From positions 496,001 to 560,000 of the forward strand of contig NC_022584.1 in assembly GCF_000479335.1 (NCBI RefSeq): 64,000 nt of DNA, written 5' to 3'. The notes under the pieces were generated by a model. That model was given only the letters and a program-made list of their open reading frames with translations, did not search any database and had not been told where the DNA came from. Below, piece after piece: positions 35,257 to 44,694 of this stretch. Positions within the stretch are counted from its first letter, which is position 1; the number at the start of each line of letters is the position of its first letter. This stretch comes from Streptococcus ilei. GTDB taxonomy: Bacteria > Bacillota > Bacilli > Lactobacillales > Streptococcaceae. A program made the translations under genes and the position numbers.

Positions 35257-37128
35257 TTAGTTTTCTGCCAACTCACTCAAGTACTCATAACGTTCATACT
35301 TGGCTAAGAGTTGCTCATTTTCTTCATCCATCTGACGTTGAAGACTGGCCAACTTCCCGAAGTCAGAACCATTCTCATTCATCTCAGCTTCGATAGTTGC
35401 AATCTTGTTTTCAATCGCTTCGATCTCACTCTCAATGGTTGCCCACTCCTGCTTTTCTTGGTAGCTCATCCGTTTCTTTTCTTCCCGGATCTTGACTACC
35501 TTTTCTTTTTCTGGCTTGCTATTTTCTGTAGCCATTTCTAGCTCAAACTTTTTCTCATCTAGGTAATCCGTATAATTTCCAAAGAATTCGCGGATACCAC
35601 CATTTTCAAAAGCTAGAATCTTAGAAGCGACCTTGTCTAGAAAATAGCGATCATGACTAACCGTGATGACTGGTCCACCAAAGCCTTGTAGGAAGTTCTC
35701 TAACACCGTCAAAGTGGCGATATCCAAATCATTGGTCGGCTCGTCCAAGAGCAAGACATTTGGTTTTTCGATGAGAAGTTTCAAGAGATAGAGGCGTTTT
35801 TTTTCACCACCAGAAAGTTTCTCTATCAAAGTACCGTGAGTGGAACGTGGAAAGAGAAATTGCTCCAGCAACTCAGCAATCGACGTAGAGCCTGCGCTAG
35901 TCTTAACCTCTTCCGCTACTTCTTGCAGGAAGTTGATCATCCGCTTGCTTTCATCCAAACCTTCGATCTGCTGCGAGAAGTAAGCAATTCTCACTGTTTC
36001 TCCAATAACAACCTTCCCAGCAGTCGGTTGGAGTTTCCCAGCAATGAGATTGAGCAGGGTCGATTTCCCAACACCATTATCTCCCACAATTCCAATCCGA
36101 TCCTTGTTTTGAACCAAAAGGTTAAACTGCTGCAGAATAGGGCCCTGGTCATAGGCGAAATCGACATCTTTAAATTCGATGACTTTCTTACCGATCCGAC
36201 TGGTTTCAAAGGACATTTCCAGATCTGTTTCTGTAGTCTGGTGAGATAGGTCCTTCTTGAGGTCGTGGAAACGATTGATCCGCGCCTGTTGCTTAGTAGC
36301 ACGCGCCTGCGGTTGCCGACGCATCCAAGTCAATTCCTGCTTATACAGTTGCTGCTTCTTATGAAGAAGAGCCGCATCTCGCTCGTCCTGCTCAGCTTTC
36401 AAGCGGACATAATCTTGGTAGTTCCCTTGATATTCGACTAGACCAGCACGATCCAGTTCAAAAATTCGAGTTGAAATATTGTCCAAGAAATAACGGTCAT
36501 GGGTGATGAAAAGAACGGTTTTCTTAGAGTTCTTTAGAAAATTGGTCAACCATTCGATGGTATCAATATCCAAATGGTTGGTCGGTTCATCTAACAGGAG
36601 CAAATCATGGTCTCCTAGGAGAACCTGTGCTAGCTGGACACGGCGACGCAACCCTCCAGACAAACTACCAACCTTAGCAGATAGATCCTGAATCCCCAGT
36701 TTAGTTAAAACTGTTTTGACCTGGCTTTCAATTTCCCATGCATTGAGAGAATCCATCTCTGCCATCACTTTTTCCAGTTTAGCTTGCTGACTCTCATCGT
36801 ACTGGCTCGTCAACAGTTCATACTGACGAATCAATTGGAGTTCTTTCACATCTTCTGACAGCACTGTATCGAGGACACTTTTGTTATCATCAAACTGAGG
36901 TTCTTGAGTGAGATAGCCAATCTTATAATCATTCTTTGCAGAAAAAGGAGAACGATCTCCGTCATAGCCTGAACGACCTGATAAAACATCTAAGAGAGTT
37001 GTTTTCCCTGTTCCGTTAACCCCGATTAGTCCAATCCGATCCAGCTCATGAATGATGAAAGAAATATCCTTAAAGACCGTTTTGTCCCCAACGGACTTGG
37101 TTAGTTTTTCAACGATAAAATCGCTCAT
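35257..37128 (-). CDS. ABC-F family ATPase (Uup-like)
   Basis: 623 residues with two ATPase domains and no membrane segments. Signature motifs are [13 protein letters not shown] and [13 protein letters not shown], each followed by DEPTN[HD]LD. A linker of charged helices separates them and a C-terminal coiled coil of about 90 residues resembles the Uup DNA/RNA-binding end. ABC-F proteins act on ribosomes; Uup-type members help resolve stalled translation. It overlaps cca by four bases. Confidence 0.92.
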   Translation of the reverse strand: MSDFIVEKLTKSVGDKTVFKDISFIIHELDRIGLIGVNGTGKTTLLDVLSGRSGYDGDRSPFSAKNDYKIGYLTQEPQFDDNKSVLDTVLSEDVKELQLIRQYELLTSQYDESQQAKLEKVMAEMDSLNAWEIESQVKTVLTKLGIQDLSAKVGSLSGGLRRRVQLAQVLLGDHDLLLLDEPTNHLDIDTIEWLTNFLKNSKKTVLFITHDRYFLDNISTRIFELDRAGLVEYQGNYQDYVRLKAEQDERDAALLHKKQQLYKQELTWMRRQPQARATKQQARINRFHDLKKDLSHQTTETDLEMSFETSRIGKKVIEFKDVDFAYDQGPILQQFNLLVQNKDRIGIVGDNGVGKSTLLNLIAGKLQPTAGKVVIGETVRIAYFSQQIEGLDESKRMINFLQEVAEEVKTSAGSTSIAELLEQFLFPRSTHGTLIEKLSGGEKKRLYLLKLLIEKPNVLLLDEPTNDLDIATLTVLENFLQGFGGPVITVSHDRYFLDKVASKILAFENGGIREFFGNYTDYLDEKKFELEMATENSKPEKEKVVKIREEKKRMSYQEKQEWATIESEIEAIENKIATIEAEMNENGSDFGKLASLQRQMDEENEQLLAKYERYEYLSELAEN

Positions 37129-38345
37129 GCTTCCCCCTTCTTAGCTTCAAGATAGTCGCTCAAAAAATCTCCAATCGCTTGAATGTCATTCTCTAATTCT
37201 CCATCTACAATGGCCCATTCAATGGCAGAAATCACTTGTCCTAGAGCTGGACCTGGTTTTAAGCCGTATTCCTTGATCAACATCCCACCATTGACTACAA
37301 TTTCATGCTTATCATGAATAGCTAGAGCATCATACAATTCCTCAATGACTTGGAAATCTACGGGCAATCCATGAGCCTGACGTAGTTCTTCCGCTGATAA
37401 GAGCAGAGACTTATCATAGCGGTAGACGTCCCGACGATTTAAACGAGCCTTTTCTCGTAAGCGGTAAATTTCAACCAACTGCTCCACCTTCTTAGCGAAG
37501 TCACGAGATGTTTTCCATTTCTTGAAAAAAGCAGAAACCTTATTCTCATCTAAGGTCAAGAGTAAGGCAGCCCATGCTTGCTCCGAACTCGTAAAGTTAT
37601 AGTCCATCTTCAGTTGGAAAAGTTTCTCTAGTGACGAACGACTATTCTGTAAGAGAGGAAGATACTGATAGCTATGACTAGCAATCAGCCCTTCTAAGCC
37701 CTTTCGCCAATAAGGAGCTAAGAGGAGCTTATCTAACTCAATAAAGACACGCTCGACAGAGATCTTTTCTAGCAAGGGGGCGCAATCTGTCATAGCTTTA
37801 AAGGTCTCTTCTTCTAGATCAAAGCCAAGACTGGCTTGAAAACGAAATCCACGCATAATACGAAGAGCATCCTCATTAAAGCGTTCTGTTGCCACTCCAA
37901 CAGCTCTTAAAATTCGATTGTCCAAATCTTCCATACCATTGAACAGATCAATTATTTCCCCTTCTTCACTCAAAGCAAAGGCGTTGACAGTAAAATCTCG
38001 GCGCTTAAGATCTTCCTCTAGCGAGCGCACAAAACTTACCGAGCTGGGTCTCCGATAATCCACATAGACATCCTCTGTCCGAAAGGTGGTAATTTCATAT
38101 TCCTGATGGTTCTCTAAAACTAAGACTGTCCCGTGTTCAATCCCGACATCAATGGTCCGCTCGAAAATAGCCTTGGTCTCTTCTGGGTAAGAGGAGGAAG
38201 CGATGTCTACATCGTGAATGGGACGACCTAAAATAGCATCTCGCACAGAGCCCCCGACGAAATAAGCTTCATACCCAGCTTTTCGAATCTTTTCTAATAT
38301 TGGCAAAGCCTCCTGAAATTCAGAAGGCAGTTTTTTTAATCTCAT
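37125..38345 (-). CDS. cca: CCA-adding tRNA nucleotidyltransferase
   Basis: A 406-residue class II nucleotidyltransferase with [10 protein letters not shown], the metal-binding DVDIASS and RRDFTVNAF. It adds or repairs the 3' CCA of tRNAs. It overlaps dapB by four bases and the ABC-F gene by four bases, so the three are translated together. Confidence 0.95.
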   Translation of the reverse strand: MRLKKLPSEFQEALPILEKIRKAGYEAYFVGGSVRDAILGRPIHDVDIASSSYPEETKAIFERTIDVGIEHGTVLVLENHQEYEITTFRTEDVYVDYRRPSSVSFVRSLEEDLKRRDFTVNAFALSEEGEIIDLFNGMEDLDNRILRAVGVATERFNEDALRIMRGFRFQASLGFDLEEETFKAMTDCAPLLEKISVERVFIELDKLLLAPYWRKGLEGLIASHSYQYLPLLQNSRSSLEKLFQLKMDYNFTSSEQAWAALLLTLDENKVSAFFKKWKTSRDFAKKVEQLVEIYRLREKARLNRRDVYRYDKSLLLSAEELRQAHGLPVDFQVIEELYDALAIHDKHEIVVNGGMLIKEYGLKPGPALGQVISAIEWAIVDGELENDIQAIGDFLSDYLEAKKGEA

Positions 38346-39109
38346 AATAGATGTTCTAAACCATAGACAAGCTCATGACGCTTGACTACTTCTTTTACTC
38401 CTAGATTAACCCCTGTCATGAAGGACACCCGATCATAGGAATCGTGGCGTAAGGTCAATCCTTCTCCTTGACTACCGAAAATCACTTCTTGGTGGGCTAC
38501 CAGACCAGGCAAGCGAACCGAATGGATATGCATCCCTTGGTAGTTGGCACCACGAGCTCCTGGCAGACTTTCTTCTTCGTCCGGCGCACCTTGCCCTTGC
38601 GGTTGACGGACCTGACTGATAAGCTCAGCCGTCTTCACAGCAGTCCCGCTCGGAGCGTCCTTCTTTTTATCATGATGCAACTCAATGATTTCTACATTTG
38701 GAAAGTACTTAGCTGCCTGCGCTGCAAATTGCATGAGCAAGACCGCCCCAATGGCAAAGTTTGGCGCGATGAGCCCTCCAATATTCTTCTCACGAGATAA
38801 ATCAATCAAGTCAGTGATTTCTTCTGTTGTAAATCCTGTCGTTCCGACCACAGGCGCCAGTCCATGCTCCAAAGCAAAGCGGGTATGCTCATAGGCAACT
38901 TTAGGGATGGTGAAGTCAATCCACACATCTGCATCCAGCATCAAAACGCCTTCCTTGTCATGGAAGACTGGAACACCCGCCAACTCATTCTCAGACGCAT
39001 GGGGATCAATCAAGCCAACTAGTTCAAGCTCAGGATCTTCTAACACCATGTGATAAGCCGCTTGGCCCATTCTACCTTTAAAACCTGCAATCACTACTTT
39101 AATTGGCAT
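38342..39109 (-). CDS. dapB: 4-hydroxy-tetrahydrodipicolinate reductase
   Basis: A 255-residue protein with an N-terminal NAD(P)-binding [15 protein letters not shown] and the catalytic region [15 protein letters not shown]. It catalyses a step of lysine biosynthesis; lysine is the third stem-peptide residue in streptococcal peptidoglycan. It is embedded between degV and cca. Confidence 0.96.
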   Translation of the reverse strand: MPIKVVIAGFKGRMGQAAYHMVLEDPELELVGLIDPHASENELAGVPVFHDKEGVLMLDADVWIDFTIPKVAYEHTRFALEHGLAPVVGTTGFTTEEITDLIDLSREKNIGGLIAPNFAIGAVLLMQFAAQAAKYFPNVEIIELHHDKKKDAPSGTAVKTAELISQVRQPQGQGAPDEEESLPGARGANYQGMHIHSVRLPGLVAHQEVIFGSQGEGLTLRHDSYDRVSFMTGVNLGVKEVVKRHELVYGLEHLL

Positions 39110-39118
39110 GTTTTCTCC

Positions 39119-39967
39119 TTATATTTTCGGTACAAAACTAATAGCAACGCTATGATTTCCTAAATGCGTGCCAATGACACTGCCAAAGGTCGCAAATGGA
39201 ATCTCACCAGCAAAACCATCTTGATGAAGAATATCACGAAGTGTTTCCGCTTTATCCAGTGCATTCCCGTGAATGATAATGATTTGATAGTCTTTATCCG
39301 CTGTTCCTTCTTTGACAATCTCAGCTAAACGTTTGATTGCTTTTTTCTCGGTACGAACTTTCTCATACACTTCAATCACACCTTCCTCGTTAAAATAGAG
39401 GATCGGCTTAATGCTGAGAAGATTCCCAAGGATCGCAGCTCCATTAGAAAGACGGCCCCCTTTGACCAAATGGTTGAGATCATCTACCATGATGTAGGCA
39501 GAAGTCCCATCGATTTGCATCTGGATATTAGCTAGAATTTCATCAAATGACCGACCTTCACCTGCCCATTTGATTGCTTCTTCAGCCATCCAGCCAAGCG
39601 GAGCACTGGTGATCTTAGAATCTGGGAAAGCGATGGTCATGTTCGGGAACTCATCCTTCAAATACTGGATATTCTGATAGAAACCAGAAATACCTGAAGA
39701 TAGGAAAATTCCTAAAACATGGGTATAGCCTTTTGATTCTAGTTGCGCCAAGAGTTCTTCTAATTCCGCGATACTAGGTTGACTAGTTTTTGGAAGTTCA
39801 GACGAAGATTCCATCTTTTGATAGAACTCTTCTGCTGTCAGGTTTTTACCTTCTACGTAAGATACTCCATCAATGACAACTGGAATATCTAGGACAAATA
39901 AATTATCGTGTCTTCTTGATTCATCTGATAGATAGGCAGAAGAATCTGTGATGACTGCTAATTTCAT
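39119..39967 (-). CDS. DegV family fatty-acid binding protein
   Basis: A 282-residue DegV-fold protein. The N-terminal [11 protein letters not shown] and the central KTSQPS and [10 protein letters not shown] segments are family motifs that bind a fatty-acid carboxylate, usually as partner of a FakA kinase. Streptococci carry several DegV/FakB paralogues; which lipid this one takes cannot be told. It lies in the DUF1149-degV-dapB order. Confidence 0.92.
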   Translation of the reverse strand: MKLAVITDSSAYLSDESRRHDNLFVLDIPVVIDGVSYVEGKNLTAEEFYQKMESSSELPKTSQPSIAELEELLAQLESKGYTHVLGIFLSSGISGFYQNIQYLKDEFPNMTIAFPDSKITSAPLGWMAEEAIKWAGEGRSFDEILANIQMQIDGTSAYIMVDDLNHLVKGGRLSNGAAILGNLLSIKPILYFNEEGVIEVYEKVRTEKKAIKRLAEIVKEGTADKDYQIIIIHGNALDKAETLRDILHQDGFAGEIPFATFGSVIGTHLGNHSVAISFVPKI

Positions 39968-39970
39968 GCA

Positions 39971-40345
39971 TTAAAACTCCAAATTGATTCCTGGTAAATC
40001 AAGGGCGATTTCAGTAACTTCATAGGTCAGACGGTTCAGCATATTCAAGCAAGGACGAGCTAATTCTTCTACTTCTTCTTTGCTGAATTCGCTTGGCTCG
40101 CTGACTAAACGATTGTGAATGTGGTTGATTTGGGTAATGGTCCCGCTGATGACAAAGCCATCAAAGACAATCATATAGGTCAAAATGACAATTAAAGAGG
40201 TTGTCTTTAACTCTGTATCGCGTTGAATCAATTGAAAGTTGACGTCTACTTTTGTCTCGGGAGTACCATTTTCTTTTTCCCATTCAAAGTTACGAGCATC
40301 ATAATGATACTGGCTGACAAATTCTTTTTCACGTTGGATATCCAT
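39971..40345 (-). CDS. DUF1149 family protein
   Basis: A 124-residue soluble protein matching the conserved streptococcal DUF1149 family (SecB-like fold, as far as I recall). It is three bases upstream of degV and heads this gene cluster. A preprotein-chaperone role is only a fold-based suggestion. Confidence 0.75.
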   Translation of the reverse strand: MDIQREKEFVSQYHYDARNFEWEKENGTPETKVDVNFQLIQRDTELKTTSLIVILTYMIVFDGFVISGTITQINHIHNRLVSEPSEFSKEEVEELARPCLNMLNRLTYEVTEIALDLPGINLEF

Positions 40346-40454
40346 ACTTGTTCTCCTAAAAATAAGCGTTATGAAAATTATACCACAAATTAAATCAAGA
40401 TTCTATTGCAGAACTATGTCTTTTCACACTGTTTTCTATCACAGAAAGAAGAAA

Positions 40455-40631
40455 AGAGAGTGGGACAGAAATCGGTAATTCGTTAGAATTCGATTTCGTC
40501 GTCCCACCTCCGCACAGTTGAGTAGGGCTGTAAAAGCTGATGAAATCAGCGTAGTAGAGCCCACTCAACCACTGCGTCTTGCTCGACAATCAAAAGACAA
40601 TTGAAAGGCTAGGACTTTTGTCCCAGCCTCT
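40455..40631. repeat. 176-bp structured repeat, copy 1
   Basis: One of four copies of an approximately 176-bp element that opens GAGAGTGGGACAGAAATCGG and ends TTTTGTCCCAGCCTC. Three predicted hairpins: GTGGGAC/GTCCCAC at one end, TTGAGTxGGGCT/AGAGCCCxCTCAA in the middle with an inner GCTGAT/ATCAGC, and GAGGCTxGGAC/GTCCxAGCCTC at the other end. It sits 11 bases beyond the fruA stop. Short ORFs inside it are not credible genes. Confidence 0.9.
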
Positions 40632-40642
40632 GTTAGATATGA

Positions 40643-42613
40643 TTAATTTTTAGGTTTGCGAAGCAATCCGAACAAGATACCACTTACGACTGCACCGATC
40701 AATACGAACAAGATGTAAAGAAGCGGATTTGAAGTAAGGGCAATAACGAAGATTCCTCCGTGAGGAGCCATCAGTTTCAATCCTGCGAGACCAACAAGGG
40801 CACCTGTCAATGCTGAACCTGCGATGAAGCTTGGGATGGCACGAGCTGGGTCAGCTGCACCGAATGGAATGGCACCTTCTGTGATGAAGGAAAGACCCAT
40901 GATAATGTTTGTCAAACCTGAGTTGCGCTCTTCTTCTGTAAATTTGTCTTTGAATAAGACAGTTGCTACAAAGACTGCCAATGGAGGAACCATACCAGCT
41001 GCCATAACGGCTGCCATAACGGTTGAACCACCACTAGTAAGTGCTGAAGCTGTCAACGTACTTGTACCGAATACATAAGCCGCTTTGTTGACTGGTCCAC
41101 CCATATCGACAGCCATCATACCACCAACAAGGAGACCAAGAAGAACTGCCGAGCTACCTGATAAGCTAGTCAAGAAGTTGTTCAAAGAGGTATTGATCGC
41201 TGACATTGGAATGTTGATAAGAAACATCAAGAATCCTGTCAAACCAACACCAAGTAATGGCAAGAGAAGGATAGAGCGGATCCCATCGAGTGAGCGTGGA
41301 AGACCTGCAAGTGCTTTACGAAGGAAGAGAACGACTCCACCTGCAAGGAAACCACCAACCAAAGCGCCAAGGAAGCCAGATGATACGGCTGCTGGTAATT
41401 CACCTTTAGCAGCACCGAAAGCGATGTTACCAAAGGCTGACCCTGAGCTAGCAATAGATCCTGCAATAAACCCTGCTACAAAACCAGGTTTTTCAGCGAT
41501 GGAGAATCCGATGTAACCTGCAAGTACAGGAAGCATAAAGCCAAAGGCTGCACCACCGATTGTTTTAAATTGAGCTGCTAATTCATGGTATGAACCAAGT
41601 TGAGACAATTGATCTTGAGGAACTCCAAGAATTTGGTCAATCAAGAAGGCAAGGGCGATCAAAATACCACCACCGATTACGAATGGAAGCATTTGAGAAA
41701 CCCCACTCATCAAGTGTTTGTAGAAGGCTCCACCCAAGCTCAATTTTTCTTGGCTAGCGCTAGCTTCTGCTGCATTTTCAGCGTGGAAGACATCTGCTTT
41801 GCCGTCTAAGATGGTTTGGATCAATTCTTCTGTCTGGCGGATACCGGCTGCGACTGGTTTAGAGATCAATTTTTTGCCATTGAAACGAGCCGTTTCAACT
41901 GCTTTATCTGCTGCAATGATCACTCCTTCAGCTTTGGCGATTTCTTCTGCTGTCAAGCGGTTGCCGACACCGGATGCCCCGTTGGTTTCAACACGGACTG
42001 TAACACCCATTTCTTCACCTTTTTTGATGAGGGCTTCTTCTGCCATGTAAGTGTGGGCGATACCTGTTGTACATGCTGTAACAGCAACAATCAATGGTTT
42101 GTCAGATGAGGCTGCTTCTTTGCCAGCTTCTGCTTTTTTAGCTTCTTCAGCTGCAGCTTCTTGCTCTTCTGCGTCGAAAACTGCGATCACTTGATCAGGA
42201 GTGCTTACTTGGCGAAGTTTGTCTGCAAATCCTGGCTTCATCAAGTACTTAGACAATTCAGCAAGAGCTGCCAAGTGAGTGTCGTTTGCCCCTTCTGGAG
42301 CCGCGATCATGAAGAACAAGTCAGTTGGTTGACCATCAAGCGATGCATAGTCAACACCCTTATTTGATTTTGCAAACAAGACCGTTGCTTCTTTTACAGC
42401 TTCGTTTTTGCTGTGAGGCATAGCAATCCCCTCACCCAAACCAGTGGAAGTTTGCGCTTCACGGTTCATGATGCCAGCTTTGAAAGCTTCAAAATCTTTC
42501 ACCACACCATTGTCGACGAGCGATTGGACCATCTCATTGATCACGCCTTCTTTATCTGTTGCTTGAAGATCAAACAACATCACGTTTTTATTTAAAACGT
42601 CTTGAATTTTCAT
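40643..42613 (-). CDS. fruA: Fructose PTS permease EIIABC
   Basis: 656 residues in IIA-IIB-IIC order. The phospho-His is in GEGIAMPHSKNEA, the IIB phospho-Cys in AVTACTTGIAHTYMAEE, and the C-terminal half is a multi-helix IIC domain. It imports fructose as fructose-1-phosphate. It overlaps fruK by four bases in the fruR-fruK-fruA operon. Confidence 0.96.
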   Translation of the reverse strand: MKIQDVLNKNVMLFDLQATDKEGVINEMVQSLVDNGVVKDFEAFKAGIMNREAQTSTGLGEGIAMPHSKNEAVKEATVLFAKSNKGVDYASLDGQPTDLFFMIAAPEGANDTHLAALAELSKYLMKPGFADKLRQVSTPDQVIAVFDAEEQEAAAEEAKKAEAGKEAASSDKPLIVAVTACTTGIAHTYMAEEALIKKGEEMGVTVRVETNGASGVGNRLTAEEIAKAEGVIIAADKAVETARFNGKKLISKPVAAGIRQTEELIQTILDGKADVFHAENAAEASASQEKLSLGGAFYKHLMSGVSQMLPFVIGGGILIALAFLIDQILGVPQDQLSQLGSYHELAAQFKTIGGAAFGFMLPVLAGYIGFSIAEKPGFVAGFIAGSIASSGSAFGNIAFGAAKGELPAAVSSGFLGALVGGFLAGGVVLFLRKALAGLPRSLDGIRSILLLPLLGVGLTGFLMFLINIPMSAINTSLNNFLTSLSGSSAVLLGLLVGGMMAVDMGGPVNKAAYVFGTSTLTASALTSGGSTVMAAVMAAGMVPPLAVFVATVLFKDKFTEEERNSGLTNIIMGLSFITEGAIPFGAADPARAIPSFIAGSALTGALVGLAGLKLMAPHGGIFVIALTSNPLLYILFVLIGAVVSGILFGLLRKPKN

Positions 42614-43521
42614 AGTTTTTCTACCTCTACTTTTTCATAAATTTCTTTGATATAGTCCGCTGTCGCCAAATCATCTGAGAAGGTGGTCGCTGTTCCACAA
42701 GCCACGCCCCATTTGAAGGCTTCGATGACATCTCCTGTCGTTGCGAGCTTCCCAGTGAAGCCTGCTACCATAGAATCGCCAGCCCCGACCGAATTCTTCA
42801 CTTGACCCTTGATTGGTTTTGCGAAATAAGTACCACTTGGACTGACTAGAAGTGCTCCATCGCCCGCCATGGAAATAATGACGTTTTGTGCTCCTTTGGC
42901 CAAGATTTCTTTGGCGTAGCGTTCAATTTCTGGCAATTCCGTCAAGGTCACTCCAAAAATGGCTCCCAATTCATGGTTGTTTGGTTTGACCAATTGGGGA
43001 TTGAACTCCAAGGAGTCAATCAAGGTCTGCCCTTCAAAGTCGCAAACCACTTGTGCGCCTGTCGCACGGGTTGCTGCAATCAATTGTTTGTAAACAGCAT
43101 TTCCAAGTGAAGATGGGGCAGAGCCTGCAAATACTACCACATCATCTGCTGTCAAGTTGGATAGGATACTGAGTAGTTCTTGCAACTGACCTTCTGTCAC
43201 TTCTGGACCATTGCCATTGATCTCTGTCTCCTCATCGGCTTTGATCTTGACATTAATCCGGGTGTCTTGGTCCACGGTCACAAAGTTAGTTGAAATAGCT
43301 TCGCTTGTTAGCACGTCTTCGATAAAGCGTCCTGTGAAACCACCTATAAACCCAGTTGCTGTGTTCTCGATATCGAGTCGGTTCAAGACACGACTGACAT
43401 TGATTCCCTTACCACCGGCGAATTTATCTTCCGAAGCCATCCGATTGACCGCCCCTGTCTCTACATGATCGAGACGGACAATATAGTCAATGGCAGGATT
43501 CAGTGTTACTGTATAAATCAA
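42610..43521 (-). CDS. fruK: 1-phosphofructokinase
   Basis: A 303-residue PfkB-family kinase with VTLNPAIDYIV at the N-terminus, the GGKGINVSRVL motif and the C-terminal catalytic GAGDSMVAGF. It converts fructose-1-phosphate from FruA into fructose-1,6-bisphosphate. It overlaps both fruR and fruA by four bases. Confidence 0.96.
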   Translation of the reverse strand: MIYTVTLNPAIDYIVRLDHVETGAVNRMASEDKFAGGKGINVSRVLNRLDIENTATGFIGGFTGRFIEDVLTSEAISTNFVTVDQDTRINVKIKADEETEINGNGPEVTEGQLQELLSILSNLTADDVVVFAGSAPSSLGNAVYKQLIAATRATGAQVVCDFEGQTLIDSLEFNPQLVKPNNHELGAIFGVTLTELPEIERYAKEILAKGAQNVIISMAGDGALLVSPSGTYFAKPIKGQVKNSVGAGDSMVAGFTGKLATTGDVIEAFKWGVACGTATTFSDDLATADYIKEIYEKVEVEKL

Positions 43522-44259
43522 ACCTCTATAACCTCCGTTTTCTCTTTTAATTTAGAAAGGATTTCCGTATCCGAAGTATTAGTAATAATGGTTGCTCTCT
43601 TAACCGGAGCTACCTTGACAAAAGATGTCCGTCCAAGTTTCGACGAGTCTAGAAGAATATAAGTATTCTTTGCATTCTCTAGAATGGCACGTTTAACGGC
43701 CCCCTCTTCAAGATCCGGTGTGCTATACGACTCTAGGTCTACGCCATTCATTCCAATAAAAGCTCGATCAAAGCTCAACTGGCCGATTTGATTCAAAGCC
43801 ATTCCTCCGATGCTAGCGTCAGTCGAAGTCTTGACCATCCCGCCGATGATGACCGTTGGAATGTCTCTCTACTAAACTAGCTGCATGGTGAATGGAATTG
43901 GTCACAACTGTAACGGTTGGATTGGCCAATTCATGAACCAATAATTCATTGGTGGTTCCTGCATCGATAAAGACAACTTCAAAATCTTTGATCAATTCTG
44001 CTGCTTTTTTTGCAATGGCAGATTTTTCTTGCACGTTTTTGATTGCTTTATCTTTATTGCTTTCTTCTTCCTGCAAGGAATGAAGACTTTCAGCTCCACC
44101 GTGAATTCGTCTCAGTTTATTCTCTGCTTCTAATTCATCTAAATCGCGTCGAATGGTTGATTCCGAAGAGTTTAACTCTTGAACCAAATCCTCAATAGAG
44201 ACGATTCGCTCTTTGATAACCTTTTCTAAAATGATGTGTTTTCGTTCAGATTTTAACAT
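43518..44259 (-). pseudogene. fruR: DeoR-family fructose repressor FruR, frameshifted
   Basis: The repressor is split into two frames: codons 1-146 from 44259 with the DeoR helix-turn-helix (SSESTIRRDLDELE) and start of the sugar-phosphate domain, and a second frame ending at 43518 with IGGMVKTSTDASIGG onward. Continuity breaks near 43860: the first frame reads SLVERH then goes off, while the next frame supplies IPTVIIGG. One extra base or a two-base loss explains it. The second frame has an internal ATG after GGCGGG. It may be a true mutation giving derepressed fruKA, a sequencing error, or a tolerated split; the sequence alone cannot say. Confidence 0.85.
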
Positions 44260-44271
44260 ACAAGCTCCTTT

Positions 44272-44319
44272 CGGAAACGATTACAAGGACTATTATACTC
44301 TATTATCTTTCAAAGTCAA
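44272..44319 (-). promoter_or_regulatory. fru operon promoter with cre-like site
   Basis: TTGACT (44314-44319) and TATAAT (44292-44297), spacer 16, on the minus strand. CGGAAACGATTACA (44272-44285) matches cre at 12 of 14 positions, placed just downstream of the start of transcription where CcpA would block elongation. Confidence 0.65.
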
Positions 44320-44326
44320 GCATTAA

Positions 44327-44382
44327 ATATCATTTTCTTTCATTTTCTATCATTTTTTCTATCAATTTCTTTCATTATCTCT
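44327..44382. repeat. Phased 10-12 bp repeats upstream of the fru promoter
   Basis: Plus strand reads successive CATTTTCTTT, CATTTTCTAT, CATTTTTTCT, TCAATTTCTTT and CATTATCTCT units, about one helical turn apart, ending directly upstream of the fru -35 box. They are candidates for FruR operators or an A-tract bend. Confidence 0.6.
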
Positions 44383-44463
44383 TTTAAACTACCTATTTAA
44401 CCATTATCATAGTCCTGTAAATCCTTTTAAAAATCTCCAATTTCAACTTTCTTCACGTGAAAA

Positions 44464-44640
44464 AGAGAGTGGGACAGAAATCGGTAATTCGTTAGAATTC
44501 GATTTCGTCGTCCCACCTCCGCACAGTTGAGTAGGGCTGTAAAAGCTGATGAAATCAGCGTCATAGAGCCCACTCAACCACTGCGTCTTGCTCGATAATC
44601 CAAAGACAATTAAGAGGCTAGGACTTTTGTCCCAGCCTCT
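44464..44640. repeat. 176-bp structured repeat, copy 2
   Basis: Same element and orientation as copy 1, nearly identical. It lies 54 bases beyond the stop of the Tyr/Asn-rich secreted protein gene and before the fru promoter. The terminal hairpin is followed by a T run on each strand, so it can terminate in both directions. Confidence 0.9.
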
Positions 44641-44694
44641 TTTTGTCATCAGAATAATCCTTCTTCCATTGGAAGTTATGATCCATCATGACTA

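Noticed and set aside
41085..41516. 143-codon plus-strand open frame inside fruA
   Set aside because: Antisense to the IIC domain; its Pro/Arg-rich translation is what reverse-complemented membrane helices give.
43518..43838. Second half of fruR as a separate protein
   Set aside because: Its start lies inside an interrupted DeoR domain and it continues the family alignment exactly, so it is treated as part of one frameshifted gene.
40395..44649. 64-68 codon frames inside repeat copies 1 and 2
   Set aside because: They follow the hairpin sequence, differ in ends between copies and have no ribosome site; the conserved feature is RNA/DNA structure.
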